Source: Cruorifilaria tuberocauda (Eukaryota; Nematoda; Chromadorea; Rhabditida; Onchocercidae). Taken from it: a stretch of DNA of 64,000 nucleotides. The notes beneath the pieces are model-generated. The model was given only the letters and a program-made list of their open reading frames with translations. It searched no databases and had not been told where the DNA came from. The position numbers and the translations under genes are program-made. The DNA is taken from positions 372,001 through 436,000 of the forward strand of contig JABVXU010000005.1 in the NCBI GenBank assembly GCA_013365365.1, written 5' to 3'. Positions 1 to 12,965 of the stretch are shown here, in pieces (the first letter of the stretch is position 1; each line of letters starts with the position of its first letter).

Positions 1-2005
1 CTTTGATGCTTTAGCTTTTTCCATGCATTCCCGGAATGATTACGATTTTTTTTCGGTAGCTAAACAGGAAAAAAAATATCTCAAATCATACAAATGCTAT
101 ATTATAATTCAAAAATATTCAATTTTTTGAAAAGCAATATATTTGATAAAATAAAAATTTTATGAGAATCGATAAAGAGAGAATTTCATGAATACTAGCT
201 AATATTAATTGGTCTAAAACTGTTTAAGATTGATAATTTTCGTTTAAATGAGTTTGCATGAAATGATTGAAGCTGACGTAATAATCATGAATAAATGAAA
301 TAAATGATTGAGAGTTGCTAGCAGGAAATATATAAACAATAAGGATGAAATTTTCCATCACACTGCTTTTTATCCTGTTTTGTCTGGAAATTATTTCATG
401 AAAAAAAAAAACAATTATTATTAAATGAAAGCTGGTTCTTTCTTTTTATCAGCAAATAAATCATCAGTTTATGCGGAAAATTTGACTTTTTTAAAAGCTT
501 ACCTTTTGTATGATTTTAACAAAGGATAATTTTTCAAGAAATCTCGGGAGAAAGAAGAAAAAAGCTGCATGCAAGTTTGAAAAGTCTTATCTTCATTGTT
601 TTCAACTGCTAAATATCATTTTGAAAGGTGAAAAAAAATTCGATAAACGGTAAAAATGTGCAATATTTAAGGTAATATTACACATTCCAATATTCCTTAA
701 GAATTTTTTCTGCTAGTAGTGATAGTAATGATTAAGATGATTGATAGCAACAGTGATATGATATATAATTCATTCATTCAGTAACCGATGGATGAAAATG
801 AGGTACAAAATAATCTTTCTGTCTTTTCAGTTTTTTTTTTTCTGGACAAGGATATTACAGTCTTCATGATTATCTTCCAGGTTATGAATGACTTTTTAAA
901 TTTGCACATTGTAAACGATATCCCTTATAAACTGTTCACTTTTATGATCGGTAAAAATGGTGGAACATGGAAAGAAATGTTTAAAACATTCACACAAATA
1001 TCTTATCTTATCAAAATAATAGTGGCAAAGGATTGAGAACAACTGGAGCAAATTGATCAAAATAAACACCGTTTAGAAGAAGAAAGTCATCTTGATAATC
1101 CATAGTGTGCATGCATCAATGGATTTGCAAATAGAATTGAAATTATTCAATTAAAGAAAAGGTAACGTACTTTAATTTGTTGAATAACTAAAACAAACTT
1201 TATACTGGAAGTCTGAGTTTCAGATTTTCATAATGATTAAAAAAAACTTTGATTTTCCGATTATTTAATTACAAAAATTTTTACATTTACAATTACAAAA
1301 ACTTATTACATTTTATTGAAATAATTTTTGAATAAAGTAAAAAAGATTTTTAACGCCCGTGTTACATCTATTCTGAAGTTAGTTTAGGTATTACATAAAA
1401 CAAATAGCTGCATTCGTAAATTAAACTATCAAGGTAATGATGAATTTATCCTAAATCATTATTTAAGCTGAAATTTACAACAGCCATATCATGATATTAA
1501 TATTAATCAGCTAATGATCCAGCTAATTCGTCACTATCAATGTTAGGTCCTCTTGTTAAAACGAACGGAAATAGTTTAAAGTAAGAGAGATGGGCGATGA
1601 TAGTAAATGAAATTCTTTTATACCCGGAATAATTATAACTTCCAATCGACATGTTACCATGAAAATAATTATAAAATGTTGAATTTCCGAACTGATTTCT
1701 ATTTATATAGTTTTTATGGGTCGATCACGCCTTCCCTTTTCACCACTTTTATTTTTGGAAAAATGTCGTCGTTTAACTGTCGAAGAAAAAAAAAAGATGC
1801 GAGAGAAGAATATGGAAATGAATTATTCCTTTTGTGTCGAATTTACTTCTTTTAGTTGTCAGATTCTATAAAATTAGAATTTCTCTTTTCTCTTTTCATT
1901 AAAACAAAGGAATAATGAATGGTACATCCCAAAAGATAGAACAATTTTCATTCTAGTAGAATTTCAAATTTTGCAAAGTTTAATTCTTCGCTTCTTCTAT
2001 TTCTC

Positions 2006-2081
2006 TTTCTTCTTCTTCTTCTTCTTCTTCTTCTTCTTCTTCTTCTTCTTCTTCTTCTTCTTCTTCTTCTTCTTCTTCTTT
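2006..2081. repeat. (TTC)n/(GAA)n microsatellite, about 25 units
   Basis: A nearly perfect run of TTC triplets. Read on the minus strand it gives a poly-glutamate open frame, which is a by-product of the repeat and not a gene. It lies beyond the likely polyadenylation site of the channel gene. Confidence 0.95.
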
Positions 2082-2198
2082 AAATTGCAAAGCTTTTAGT
2101 ATTGTATAATAGAAAATTTTTTCAAATTCTATAAATTGTACTTTGATAAAATAACTTGCGATTTTAGATTTTGTACGAATTGAAACTTCAATGAACAT

Positions 2199-2208
2199 TT
2201 TATTTATT
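2199..2208 (-). terminator. Candidate polyadenylation signals of the Cys-loop channel gene
   Basis: Two overlapping TTTATT hexamers on the plus strand (AATAAA on the minus strand) lie about 390-400 nt past the stop at 2598. They are canonical signals, but in DNA this AT-rich the hexamer is common by chance. Confidence 0.35.
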
Positions 2209-2597
2209 TGAATAAGTTTTAAGTGATCAAACCATTCGTTCGTTATAATATGAATCATTTTAAATGAAATTTGAATGAAAATGTTTGAGTGATGATTAAT
2301 GTGTGTTGCAAATGATTACATTTTATCTGCATCGCAGATCGCTATATTTTGACTTTAAACGTAAAATGTTGAAAAAAAATCTGAAAAACAAAAGAAATAT
2401 TTCTGTTAGATTCCATAATTTTTATGCAAAATATTATGACATACCATAAAAATATCACAGTTAGCAAACTGAAATGCTTTCTTTAATTATTTTTTTTTTA
2501 CGTTTTTACTATTTCATACAGTAATTGGTGTTTAAAGTTACAGTAGGCTACAGTAAGTTGCAGGTTACGGTACATTTCACTTTTAAAATGATAGATT

Positions 2598-5500
2598 TCA
2601 CAGTTCATCGTTACTCCTTCGAAGACATTTTGTCTCATCACCCTCTGTGATAACAAAATAGTAGATTATGAGGAAGAAAAGGAAAACGACCGGATACAGC
2701 GTCCGGCAGTATCTATCGATGTGACGAGCGGTCGAATGATAACGACCTGACTCCAACATAAGTAGCATCATCTGATATTGAGATATATCATCCTCACCTG
2801 ACTCCGCTTTTCTTCGCTGCAATCGCATTTACTAGTTGATTGATTATTTTTACAAATCTGTTTTACAGTTTGCAAATGTAAGGCCCTAAATAGTACTTGC
2901 TATAAGGCCTAAATAATATTTCATCAATAAAATTATTATTAGAGAATAAACTGAAATTTATTGCTATAAAGTATTAGGAAAAGAATAGGAGCATATTACA
3001 GACTATGCGTGAAGGAGTTGAAATCAAAAATAAAAAATAAATTTAAAAAATTAGACAAAGGATTTTTTTTAAAAGTAATAAAAAGAAATAAGAAGTCACA
3101 AGAACGGAATAACCCGAAAATCATACGTGTAATAAGTAAGATAATGTATAGGTATGGAATAAAAAAAAAATTATTTACAAGTTCTCGGGATTTATACTCC
3201 AGTGAAATGACAATTAGAGCTTCGAGCATTGTAATAAAAACGAAACTTGCCGTGAAACCAAACCAGAGATCAATGGCCTAAATGAAATGAATTTTGCAAA
3301 TATCAAATGCATAAGTTCAAAGCTCTTTTTCAATGCCTTTTTCTTTTAATAAATAATTTCTTCTATGTTAAACACTTCGGTATGAATAAAAAATTTCAAC
3401 TCGTTTAATCAAAGCAAATTTGAAACGAAATTAGAAAAGATCTAAGGAAAAGTTCTAAGGAACGTTCTGTTTTAATCTCTTCTGACACTTGACCTCTTTT
3501 ATCCGCTTCTGGTGTATCTGGCCTTGACTATAAGCCTGAACATACTTTACCCTTTCATCACAGTCTCTTCAAAATCTCTTCCAGTTTTCCCAGGAAAACC
3601 GACAATAAAATTAGAAGAAAATTCAGCATTGAAGTTCAATTAAAAATCATCATTTCCTTTATTGGATGAATTTTGCATTCCAAGCAAAACTAACTTTCAT
3701 GTAAGAAACTTTCGGCAACACTTCTTTAACAGCACTGCTCTCAGCACTAAGTGTTAGAAATAGCGTTAGCGAGCCGAATATTCGACCAGTTACGAATTCT
3801 TCAGGTAACCAAACACTAATCCAAGAAAAGACAACACAAGTCGCTGTTGGAATATAAGTTCGTGTCATATGATAGCCAAGACTGCGCTTCAGTAGACAGC
3901 TTGCTTCCAAACATGAGAAGTTACCTTGAGAAGATAGAAATTTCTGAGCTTCATTAGAACAATTTCAATAACTTACAAATCTCAATGTATTTGCTATTGA
4001 TTATTTGATTCTTAATAAATAAACAGTAAAGTTTCTCAATTTTTAAATTAACCTTAAGTAATAACATAAGTATAATATTTCCTGGCAATCCTTTTCTAAT
4101 TTTTCTATCGAACTGGACTTTCTTTTTGAAAAAATATTATTTATGAAATTAAAATTCTAGAAATATATCAAATACCTGTTTTACGGACGCCATCACAGGA
4201 TCGCTTGTAATATTTGTCGACGTAAAGTTCTGCTTCCATAAGTTTATTCATACGAATTGCATCACTTAAACGAGGAAACCAATTGTATCGTATTGAATTT
4301 TGATCTGATGCTATTTGTAGCAATTTAATTTCCAAACTATTAATTTATCCATTACACATATCAACAGTGATCTATTAATTAGTTAAATAACTATTAAATA
4401 AACTGTAAGATACGAATTTAAACAATTTAAATATAAGAGTTTAACTAACTGATAAAATTTTTTATGACATATTTTTGATTACAATTAATGTACCATTCCA
4501 TTTCAGATGATCTAACTTGAATGCTTTTTAACTTAGACATTTCAACTTTCATAACGTACTTTGTAAGGTATTACTTACTGGCAGTGATCTTCAATGAACA
4601 AACTTGATTATCATGAGGATATTTGCAAAGGATTAATTTGCATGATGGTTTCAGGTAGATGCTAAAATATTACTCATTACAAAACCTCCGTCTATTAATT
4701 TATTTATTTTAGTGGTATAAAAAAAAACTCTTGAATAAATAAGTTTCTTAAAGTAATGAATTAATTAAGCCATTCGTTTATAACTAAAAATAAACACACT
4801 GTGTTTCAAAGAAAATTTCGCCATTTGGAAATATATACAACCAGAAGTTTAACGCTGTCATTCGATGATATTCAGCCTCTTTGGCATTCTGAAAAAATGG
4901 TGCCGGACGCCAAATTTTCCTGTAATTATCACTAACCGGATAGTATTATCAAAATCCATAAACAATTCTGCAAGAAAGAGAACTTAGTAATTGCTGAATT
5001 ATCTTGAGGTGAAGTGGAAATTTTTCTTAATGAATAACCTGATTAAGACTAAGGTACAAACTTCAGGATATTTTCATCATTTACGAGAACTGGTCGATCA
5101 AATTGATGAGCTAAGCGTCTATCATGCCACGCCATACGTAACCATATATCCATATCATAGTCCTAAACTGTTTCGTATCAAATCGATCATAATTCTAAAC
5201 TGATTAATAACAATATTAATGCTTGTTCAAGCTTAAATAATATTCAAAAGAAAATAATTTTTTCAATTATAATTAAAAATTTGCTGAAAATTTTTCACAA
5301 AAAAAGTTTTTTTTTTTTTTTTAATCATGCCATTGTGCTTTGATCAAAATTTGACATCGATTGAATTAATATTCCAAAAAACACTTCCGTAATTTTATCT
5401 CGAAAAATAATTGGTGGTGACCTGAAAATATTGATGATGAAAAAGTAAGTTAACTCCTAAAATGAGTAAAATAAGGAAAAATTGAGTAACCTGGAATCAT

Positions 5501-7976
5501 AACAGTTTTTATTGAGAAGTGGCATTATCACGGATGATGATAGTGGTATCAAATTTGTCATTATTCCACTATCAAATACGCTTAAAATATTGCTTAATTG
5601 AATGCCTCGCTTAAAGAACATTGCTGAATTGCTAATCCTATCTCTTGAATTTCCATCTTTTTCTGCCTAAAATTTTATTGAAATTTCAGAAATTTAATTT
5701 CTAACATTTATTTCTTATCAAAAAAAATTAAAGTTTTCAATTTCTTTCAGTATTTCAATTCCTTTTAAATCAAATAATATTTTTAAAAAATAATTATAAC
5801 AATATTGAAACACTGAATAACATTAAACCTTTTCATCGTTTGTTTCCATTTCATTCGATTTTCGAAAAACTAAAAATTGAATTAGTTTAAGCAGAAATAC
5901 ACAAATAATCAGTAATCAAATAATCCATTAAATCATTTTGTTTTTGTTAATTTCAAATATTAACAACGAACTTTTTGTTACTTCATTGATATTATCTGCA
6001 ATGTTCGATTCTTCCGGTGTACAAACTCTTTCAAGATCAATTTGCAATCCTTTGTGAAATGCAAATATTGATGACATTTCACCAAGTTTGTAAAAATCAG
6101 CAACTTTTTGATTGCGCACCTTAATCACTGATGGCATTTGTTCGAAAGTAGCACTTACCTATAACTATTTTTTTACAAATTTCTATGATTATATAGCTTA
6201 CCCTAAAAGTGCGAAATGAAATGAATAATCAAACAAAAAAAAATTCGAAAGAAAAAAGCAAATAGAAGAAGATTATTGATTTTGCTCCTAATTACTTGAT
6301 AAGTGATTTCAGCTCTCGGATTGATAATGCGAATTCCTTCTGACGGGGTTAATAGTGATTTTTCCACCTGTTGCAAATCATAATCCTGATTTGTTATTGT
6401 AGTTAATAAAGCATTTGGCTTTTCTGTTTCCGATTCTAATATATCAGGCTTGCTAATTATCTTCGTGCTGAAAAATGGAACAGAGAAAATAAAAGCACTT
6501 TAGCATTTTTCATTAAAATTTCAAAGATGTCGATAATTACTAAAAATTCAAGCACCCATGAATACGGCATACAATTTCTGGTAAACCTGAATTCCAAATA
6601 GAAGTCTGTAAATAAACAATCTTTTCACCTTTATTTCTTCTCTTCTCCAAAAAAAAAAAAAAATCCATTTAAAAGAAAGAGAAAATGACTACTTGTCACT
6701 AAAATTTCTTTTAATTTTTCCAATTTACCTGGTTGAAAAATTTGAATTAACATTTGTGCTATCTTCCACACCCAACGATGCTTTCTTTTTAGATTCATAA
6801 CTGTTACATATTTCGAATAAATCAATTCCATATTTCCTGAATAAATTAGAAATTACTAAAAACAAATATTTTCTCCGTTTGTGCCTAATCCTTTTCTATT
6901 TCAATTGCAGTAGAAGAAAAGATTTAAAAATTTCTCGAATGTCTGAAATGGCTCCATTCTGTAAAATTACTGAGAAGAAGTGCTACTATTTTCCAAGTAA
7001 TTAAATTTTAGAAAAAAGAATAGTTATTCGCTCATTCATATCAGATAAATTAAAATTTAATAATTAACTTTGCTGAAGAAATCGAATCGATTATCAAATA
7101 TCGACTGTAATTCCCGCATACTTTCTCAAAATTGATATGTACAGTTTTAAACTAAAATACAATCGTGATTATAAGCTGCATAAAAATCGTTCATGGAATA
7201 GAAATAAAACGTGGAATAATTAAAGAAAAGTAAAGGAATGCAAATGAAGATTGGAAATAAAAGATTTAAATTAAAAAATTGAATTTAAAAATTAAAAAAT
7301 TAAATCGAACTTTATATTTAGAGAGTAAATATTTCGGTAAACCAAATTTTATCAGCTCTATTATACTGTTTAATGTTACTTCCACCTTTCGTGATAATAA
7401 CAAATCGATGACTTCAGTCGTAGGCGTTATATCACCGATCTGAAATAATCATAACTTTAATTTAAACATTTGCAAAATTAAGCACTTGAAAAAGAAATCT
7501 GAGAAAAAAAATTGCTAATAAAAATTTAAAAATAAAAGTTAGAATTAAAGAATTCAATGAAAAGTTAGAAGAAAAGTAAATCGATTCTTATCCATCTCAT
7601 ATGCTTAAAAAAGTTACAAACTAAAAATAAATAATTAATTACCTAAACAGTAAAATAAAATTTTATTAAAGATCTATTTTTTTTAAATTAATTTATCTTT
7701 AGCAATTCGAAATATTTTAATTACTTATACAACGCGGTAAGTTTTTTTTTTTTTTAAGATAATGATCACTTATGTGGTTGTTTATTAGCTTACCTGTAAT
7801 TTCCACCATGAATTCCATGCTCTACATTGAGGTAATTCTTCACATCTAATTCCAACATCTTCAGCTTGATAAGTTGTATTTATCCATAACTCAGATTCGG
7901 AAATGTTCTGAGCAGACGAGAAAATCGCTTCAACGATTATCCAAGCAGGTAGAAGAAGAAAAGATTTGAAATTCAT
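2598..7976 (-). CDS. Cys-loop ligand-gated ion channel subunit (nematode LGC type), 15 exons
   Basis: Subunit of a pentameric neurotransmitter-gated channel in the plasma membrane; the ligand is unknown. Exons in coding order: 7976-7794, 7439-7343, 6836-6729, 6586-6556, 6467-6296, 6158-5982, 5666-5491, 5421-5331, 5162-5062, 4919-4800, 4661-4579, 4304-4176 (or from 4310), 3924-3695, 3277-3179, 2816-2598; all phases agree and give about 671 residues. A signal peptide (MNFKSFLLLPAWIIVEAIFS) opens the protein. The ligand-binding domain holds IWRPAPFFQNAKEA and a canonical Cys-loop, SCKLILCKYPHDNQVC (13 residues between the cysteines, about 426-440). A second Cys pair ends at TGNFSC, as in glutamate- and glycine-gated relatives. 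M1 to M4 follow, with a short M3-M4 loop and M4 near 641-657. Odd points: about 270 residues precede the usual start of the binding domain; the M1-M2 link reads PEEFVTGRIF without the anion-channel PAR motif; exon 8 ends at a GC donor; exon 4 is only 31 nt. Family assignment is secure; the ligand and ion selectivity are not. Confidence 0.9.
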
Positions 7977-10089
7977 TGCGCAGTTAGAGAATAATACTTC
8001 ACTGCCTGTGACAACATATCGAACGAAAGAGAATTACTGGAAAGACCGGTTCCGTAAACGGCGTTCATGAAAGTAATTGATGGGAAGGGAAGTTTAAGAA
8101 TCGGAATGCAAGTGGCTCATCGAGAAAAGCAGAAAATGGCTATCATCTGAACTTCGACGCGAAGAAATAATTTTAAATGACTGATCAATTTTTTTTTCAA
8201 ATTTTGATCCAAAAATTTTTTAATTAATTTATTAATAATTTATTAGTGACAATTAATTTATCAATACTATTATATAAATTTTCCATGCAAATCTTTACAC
8301 TTCATTATCAAATTAGCTTATTTCTAATATTAGATAAATTATAATTAGCAGGAAGTTTATGTATCATTAATTAACTTATACCAGTCGTTAATGTTTTTTC
8401 AACGCTTCAATTTGAGATTATTTTTAATATTAAAATATGGAAGAAGAAACTTTAACTTCATGTTTCAATAATTTTGTATCAAAAAAATAAGCAGATTTAT
8501 GATCTAGGTGTATTTTTAAAGCTTGAAATTATTTCACATTTAGCTGTAAAAATTTCAATTTTACTGTGATAGTTATATCATGCAATTTCTTTCTGATATT
8601 TTATGACTTACAAAATATTACAGAGATCTTACTCATTGATTAAATTAGCACAACCAAATTGCAGTTAAAGGTATCTTTAAAGTAAAATGAAAGTAGGATT
8701 TAAAAAGTAATGAGAATATTTTATCAGTGGAATTGATTTCAGTAAAGGAAAAAAGCAGCATTAGGAAAGCATGAGTAATGCAATCAAGCAATCATCTTTA
8801 GTCGAATTTAATTCCAAAGGCCAAAGTGTCAACTGTCATAAACTACTCCTCCACTCATTAATTTTTTTCTCGACTAAAAAAAAACCAAATGTACTCTGTT
8901 GTAAGAAATGCGACATTTACGCCGCAAACTGTGTGATATAAGAAATGGAATGATTTATTGCACTCTCATTGTGATAGATGAACTGATCGATAATGATTGA
9001 TAATCAATAATCTTCACGCAAACTTAGTGTCACATTCTAATTATCAAAGTTGCAAACTAGTAAATTTCATATTATCAACCAAAATTTGGTCGATAATACA
9101 AGTTTAGAAGAAACTGAGCAATAATAACTAATGATATTAATTTAATAATAAAATTGTTTCTGAAAATTTGAATCATGAATTTAATCATTTCAATAATAGT
9201 TTTGATGATTAAAATTAATGCTAAATGCTTTTATTCTTTTAAAATCGAATTCATACGAAATGTATTAATGAATGAATGAATTTTTAAGGACTAAAGCTAG
9301 ATTCAGATCTTCTTTGGCAGCAACAATCGATATGGAAGCAGAGCTGGTAATCTATCTCGCTATGCTTCTTCCAACTTCTAAATACTTCAATGAACCTGAA
9401 ATGGACAAACAAAAATGCTTCTTCTCATCTTAAACAGTAGAAGAATTCTGCTAATTTCTTCAGCTTTCATTAAAAAGTATCTGATTGCAATTGTTTATAG
9501 TAATGTCAAATTTTTTAAATTAGCACGAGAAATTACTATCATTCTCAAATCTGAATTAGAATTGGAAATTATGTTTCGCTAGGAACAAATTATTTCAATT
9601 ATTAGAATAATGTATAAGTAAGTTAGAGTAAAGCTTCGATTCCACTTTGTATCAAATTGTCAAAATCAAAAAAAAAAAATTTGCTATCAAATTAAATATG
9701 TGCATCTGTTAGGTTCATTTTTTTCTTGATGGAATCATGCATGATGAGGAATGTTAAAGTTAAAGTTCAATGTAATCATTCTTTTAATTCTCTAAATTTC
9801 ATTGTTTCATTTATTTATCACTTTATCACTGTTAAACGTGAATCCTCTTCATTTAATTCCTTCTTTTTCCTCTTCAACAATTGCACTCTGTAGAAAGAAG
9901 TGTTTCAAAGAATCTATTAGTGATAAGAGTTATCAGTCAGTAACTGCCCACTTAATCGGTCACTTATATTTAACCGGAATGCTTCCCGAATAAATCCAAA
10001 TTTCACTCTTTCATTGAATGGAAGCGGAAGAGAATGAATTTAATTGCTCAAAAAAAATTTTAGAGGAATGTCTGCTTGCTGAAATGAAA

Positions 10090-10240
10090 TTAGTTATAGC
10101 CGTAAGAAGAAGGAATGGGCGTGAGCGGTCGGGATTGTTGTCTAGCGGTCCGAGAGATTGGAGTAGAAATGGGGCGGGGAGATATTGAGGAGGGACGGGT
10201 ACATTGCCGAGGAAAAGGACGTTTTCCGTTCTCAGTCATC
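10090..10240. other. GC-rich patch, possible promoter or 5' exon
   Basis: About 150 bp clearly richer in G and C than the surrounding AT-rich DNA, with G-runs such as ggggcgggga. It lies upstream of the plus-strand ZP gene. Open frames through it lack a supporting ATG and splice context, so I treat it as possible promoter or untranslated exon. Confidence 0.3.
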
Positions 10241-11660
10241 TCTTCCAAATTTTCGAAATCATGGAATAGGAACAGACTTTCTCCTCATTAGAACTCGTAT
10301 CAATCAGTCAGTAATCTCTTTGAGGTGTTTTTTACATTCCTGTGAGGCTAATAAGAGCTTGATCTGTTGTTCATTTATCACTACTATTACTGCTATCAGC
10401 TACCATTACTGATATTACTGATTACTTTATATAGCTTTACTGTTCGCTGATTAATATTTCCGTTATTGCTAAAATTATTTTTTATTGTTATGAAAAAAAT
10501 AATTTATAAAATTTAAAATTGTTTACCGATTTGCATATTAGATGAAGCCAGTTTGAAATTATCACTTAATATTAATATTGTCAGATACGTCTCGACGATC
10601 AAACAATCAACATTTCTCGTTTCTCATGCATCAACTATTATCCTCCTCTTCCCTTTTCATTTCTTCTGATGTAATATTAATGAACAAATTAGCATTCTAT
10701 TTCAAACCAGTATTACTTTCATCATTATCATTATCACTATTCTCATTATTATCATCTTTCACTTATCATCATCATTACTAAAATGTCATATACTTCGGAG
10801 CAGCAACATATTATAGTAACTATTTATATTCTTACCACAAATGCATTTATTTTATTTGCAAATGAAATCGTCGGGGAACCATTTATCAGGTTAGTTAACA
10901 ATTATTTTCATTTCAGTATTAGGAACGAAACAAAATGATAACGATTAATGATAAGTTCTGTGTCAGTGTAACACGTAAAGATAAGATTAGTTTTGATTTC
11001 TATCTTAATTAAACCGGTTATTCTTGATTGTACTATTTTTTCCTAAGTAAAATTCCATTCCAGAAAATTTGCAAAAAAAAAAAGAAACGCATAAATCAGC
11101 TCTACTCCATTCCTTGGCTTTTTAGCTTTTTCCTTTGTTTTACTTAAATTCATGATAAGTATTTTAGTTCTCCATTACTTTCATTTCAATATTCAACTAT
11201 CTAATTGTCACATTTATTTATCTATTAAATATCTTTTCAATGTAATTACTGAAATCAACAAAGTTCCATCATCTAAAACGTATTTAAAGATTCAGGTTGT
11301 ATGAATTTCAGTATAATCTCCAATAATTATTATCATTTCAAGATATGCATGAAAGAGGTGCAAAAAATTTGAATTTAATAATTTATTAACATTCAATTAA
11401 AATTTATTCTTAGCAAAGGTAAAAGTTAAAAGTTTTATGTAGCAAAATCTTCAGAAATTTTCCATGCTTAACAAAATTAATTTAGCATTTAAGCAAAATG
11501 AATAGAATTGAATAAATTATTGATTATCTTGAAGAGTTTGAACATCCTTTCATTTTATCTTTCTTTTATTATTTCCATCTAACATCTCATCCTGTTAATA
11601 CTTCAAATATTTCTGATTTCTTCGTTTTTCTCAATCTTAATTACTAAATTGATTCGCTAT

Positions 11661-11810
11661 TTACGTGTTATCAGCAACAGCATTTTATACAATAAAAGAT
11701 TTATCTAATACAATAAGAGAAATTACGTGTTATCAGCAACAGCATTTTATACAATAAAAGATTTATCTAATACAATAAGAGAAATTACGTGTTATCAGCA
11801 ATAACATTTT
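11661..11810. repeat. 62-bp tandem repeat, about 2.4 copies
   Basis: Units begin at 11661, 11723 and 11785 with ttacgtgttatcagcaacag. The first two copies are identical over 62 bp; the third diverges after about 20 bp. Perfect identity suggests a recent duplication. Confidence 0.9.
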
Positions 11811-12965
11811 ATCTTATAAGCGAAAACTTTCAATATCTCATTGAAATATTATCTTTTCTTCATTTAATTATTCCTGTTTTAGTTTACTTCGCTTTTCGGA
11901 AATTTTTTTTTTTCGTTTATTAATGTTTCAGTTTTTAAATGAGGCTAATAGATGAAATTTAATGCATATTTAATTTAATTTAAAAAATTTTTTCATGCAG
12001 ATCAAATTTCATGCGAAACATCCAATTAAAACGGGTTTCTATGTTGATCTTTATCTTGGAATGTAAATCGATTATTTGAGATAATACTAAATATGCTTCC
12101 GGTATTGTTCGCATTCCAGTATTTGTTGTAATATTAGAAGCGCTTGAGCATTCTATCAGTGTAGAGATTAGATAACAGAACTTCTTAATATTGCATGAAA
12201 TTTTAAATTGAAAGAAAAAAAAATTTATTATGAATTCAATATGAAGAAATAAACTGAAAGAAGAAATAAAAGACGAAAAAAGTTTTCGGAAAAAACCAGA
12301 AAATGAAAGATAATATGAATCAGTTAATCGAAAAAGTTATAACAAATTTATTTCATTATATTTTTGAACTTTTTTTTTTTGCAATTATGAATAATACTAC
12401 CATCGGTATTTTTTTTTTTATCAAAAACCTTTTAGGAAAATGAAAAGAACGAAGATTTTATGATTTTTTTTTTTTAATACATTTTCTGAACAGATCTTCT
12501 CAAAGTTATTTTTTTTTTTGGGCTATTTAAACTGCTTTCTTCTGAAGAATAGATGACCCAATCAAATTGACGTATTTCTTGGGATTGTGAATCCGAACAA
12601 AAATTTTAAAAATTAAAAGAAATGAAAAATCCGAGTATTAATCGCCAATAATTATCAGTGGCAGTTTAGTTGGAGTGGAAAGAAATCCATTTTTCATTTC
12701 CAAGTTTACAAATAAATCTTTCCAGTGACTTTGCATCAATCCTTCTAAAAATGACCCAGATTAGGACTGAAAATTTGAATTAAAGTTAAATTGATTACTG
12801 CTCGGATCTTTTATTTCTTTATCGATTTTGTTATTTTCAAAAAAAAATTTCAAATAAGTAAATTTTCATTGTTAATGGGATAAAATGCTAAATATTGCTT
12901 AAAACTTCTTAATCAATATTTTAGCCATTGTTTACTTTTATTAGAGTTAATCATTATAATTTTAG

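Larger units (their letters stand above)
1..2597. other. Gene-free left flank
   Basis: No convincing coding exon was found on either strand. The stretch is AT-rich and low in complexity. Its right part should hold the 3' UTR of the minus-strand channel gene that stops at 2598, and a CTT microsatellite lies near 2.0 kb. Confidence 0.5.
7977..12965. other. Intergenic region between divergent channel and ZP genes
   Basis: It should hold the promoter of the minus-strand channel gene and the promoter plus missing 5' exon(s), including the signal peptide, of the plus-strand ZP gene. No exon could be placed with confidence. A GC-rich patch near 10.1 kb and a 62-bp tandem repeat near 11.7 kb are the only distinct structures. 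Confidence 0.5.

Noticed and set aside
1980..2258. Open frame with a long poly-glutamate run
   Set aside because: It is the translation of a (GAA)n microsatellite, with no start or splice context.
5928..6158. Reading exon 6 of the channel gene through to a stop at 5928 as a separate secreted protein
   Set aside because: A GTAACA donor at 5981 joins it in phase to the next exon, which leads straight into the ligand-binding domain; the separate-gene option is kept only as a test in the findings.
9287..9397. Minus-strand open frame after a good TTTCAG acceptor
   Set aside because: Ends in a Cys-rich stretch with no family signal and cannot be joined in phase to neighbouring exons; at most an untranslated exon of the channel gene.
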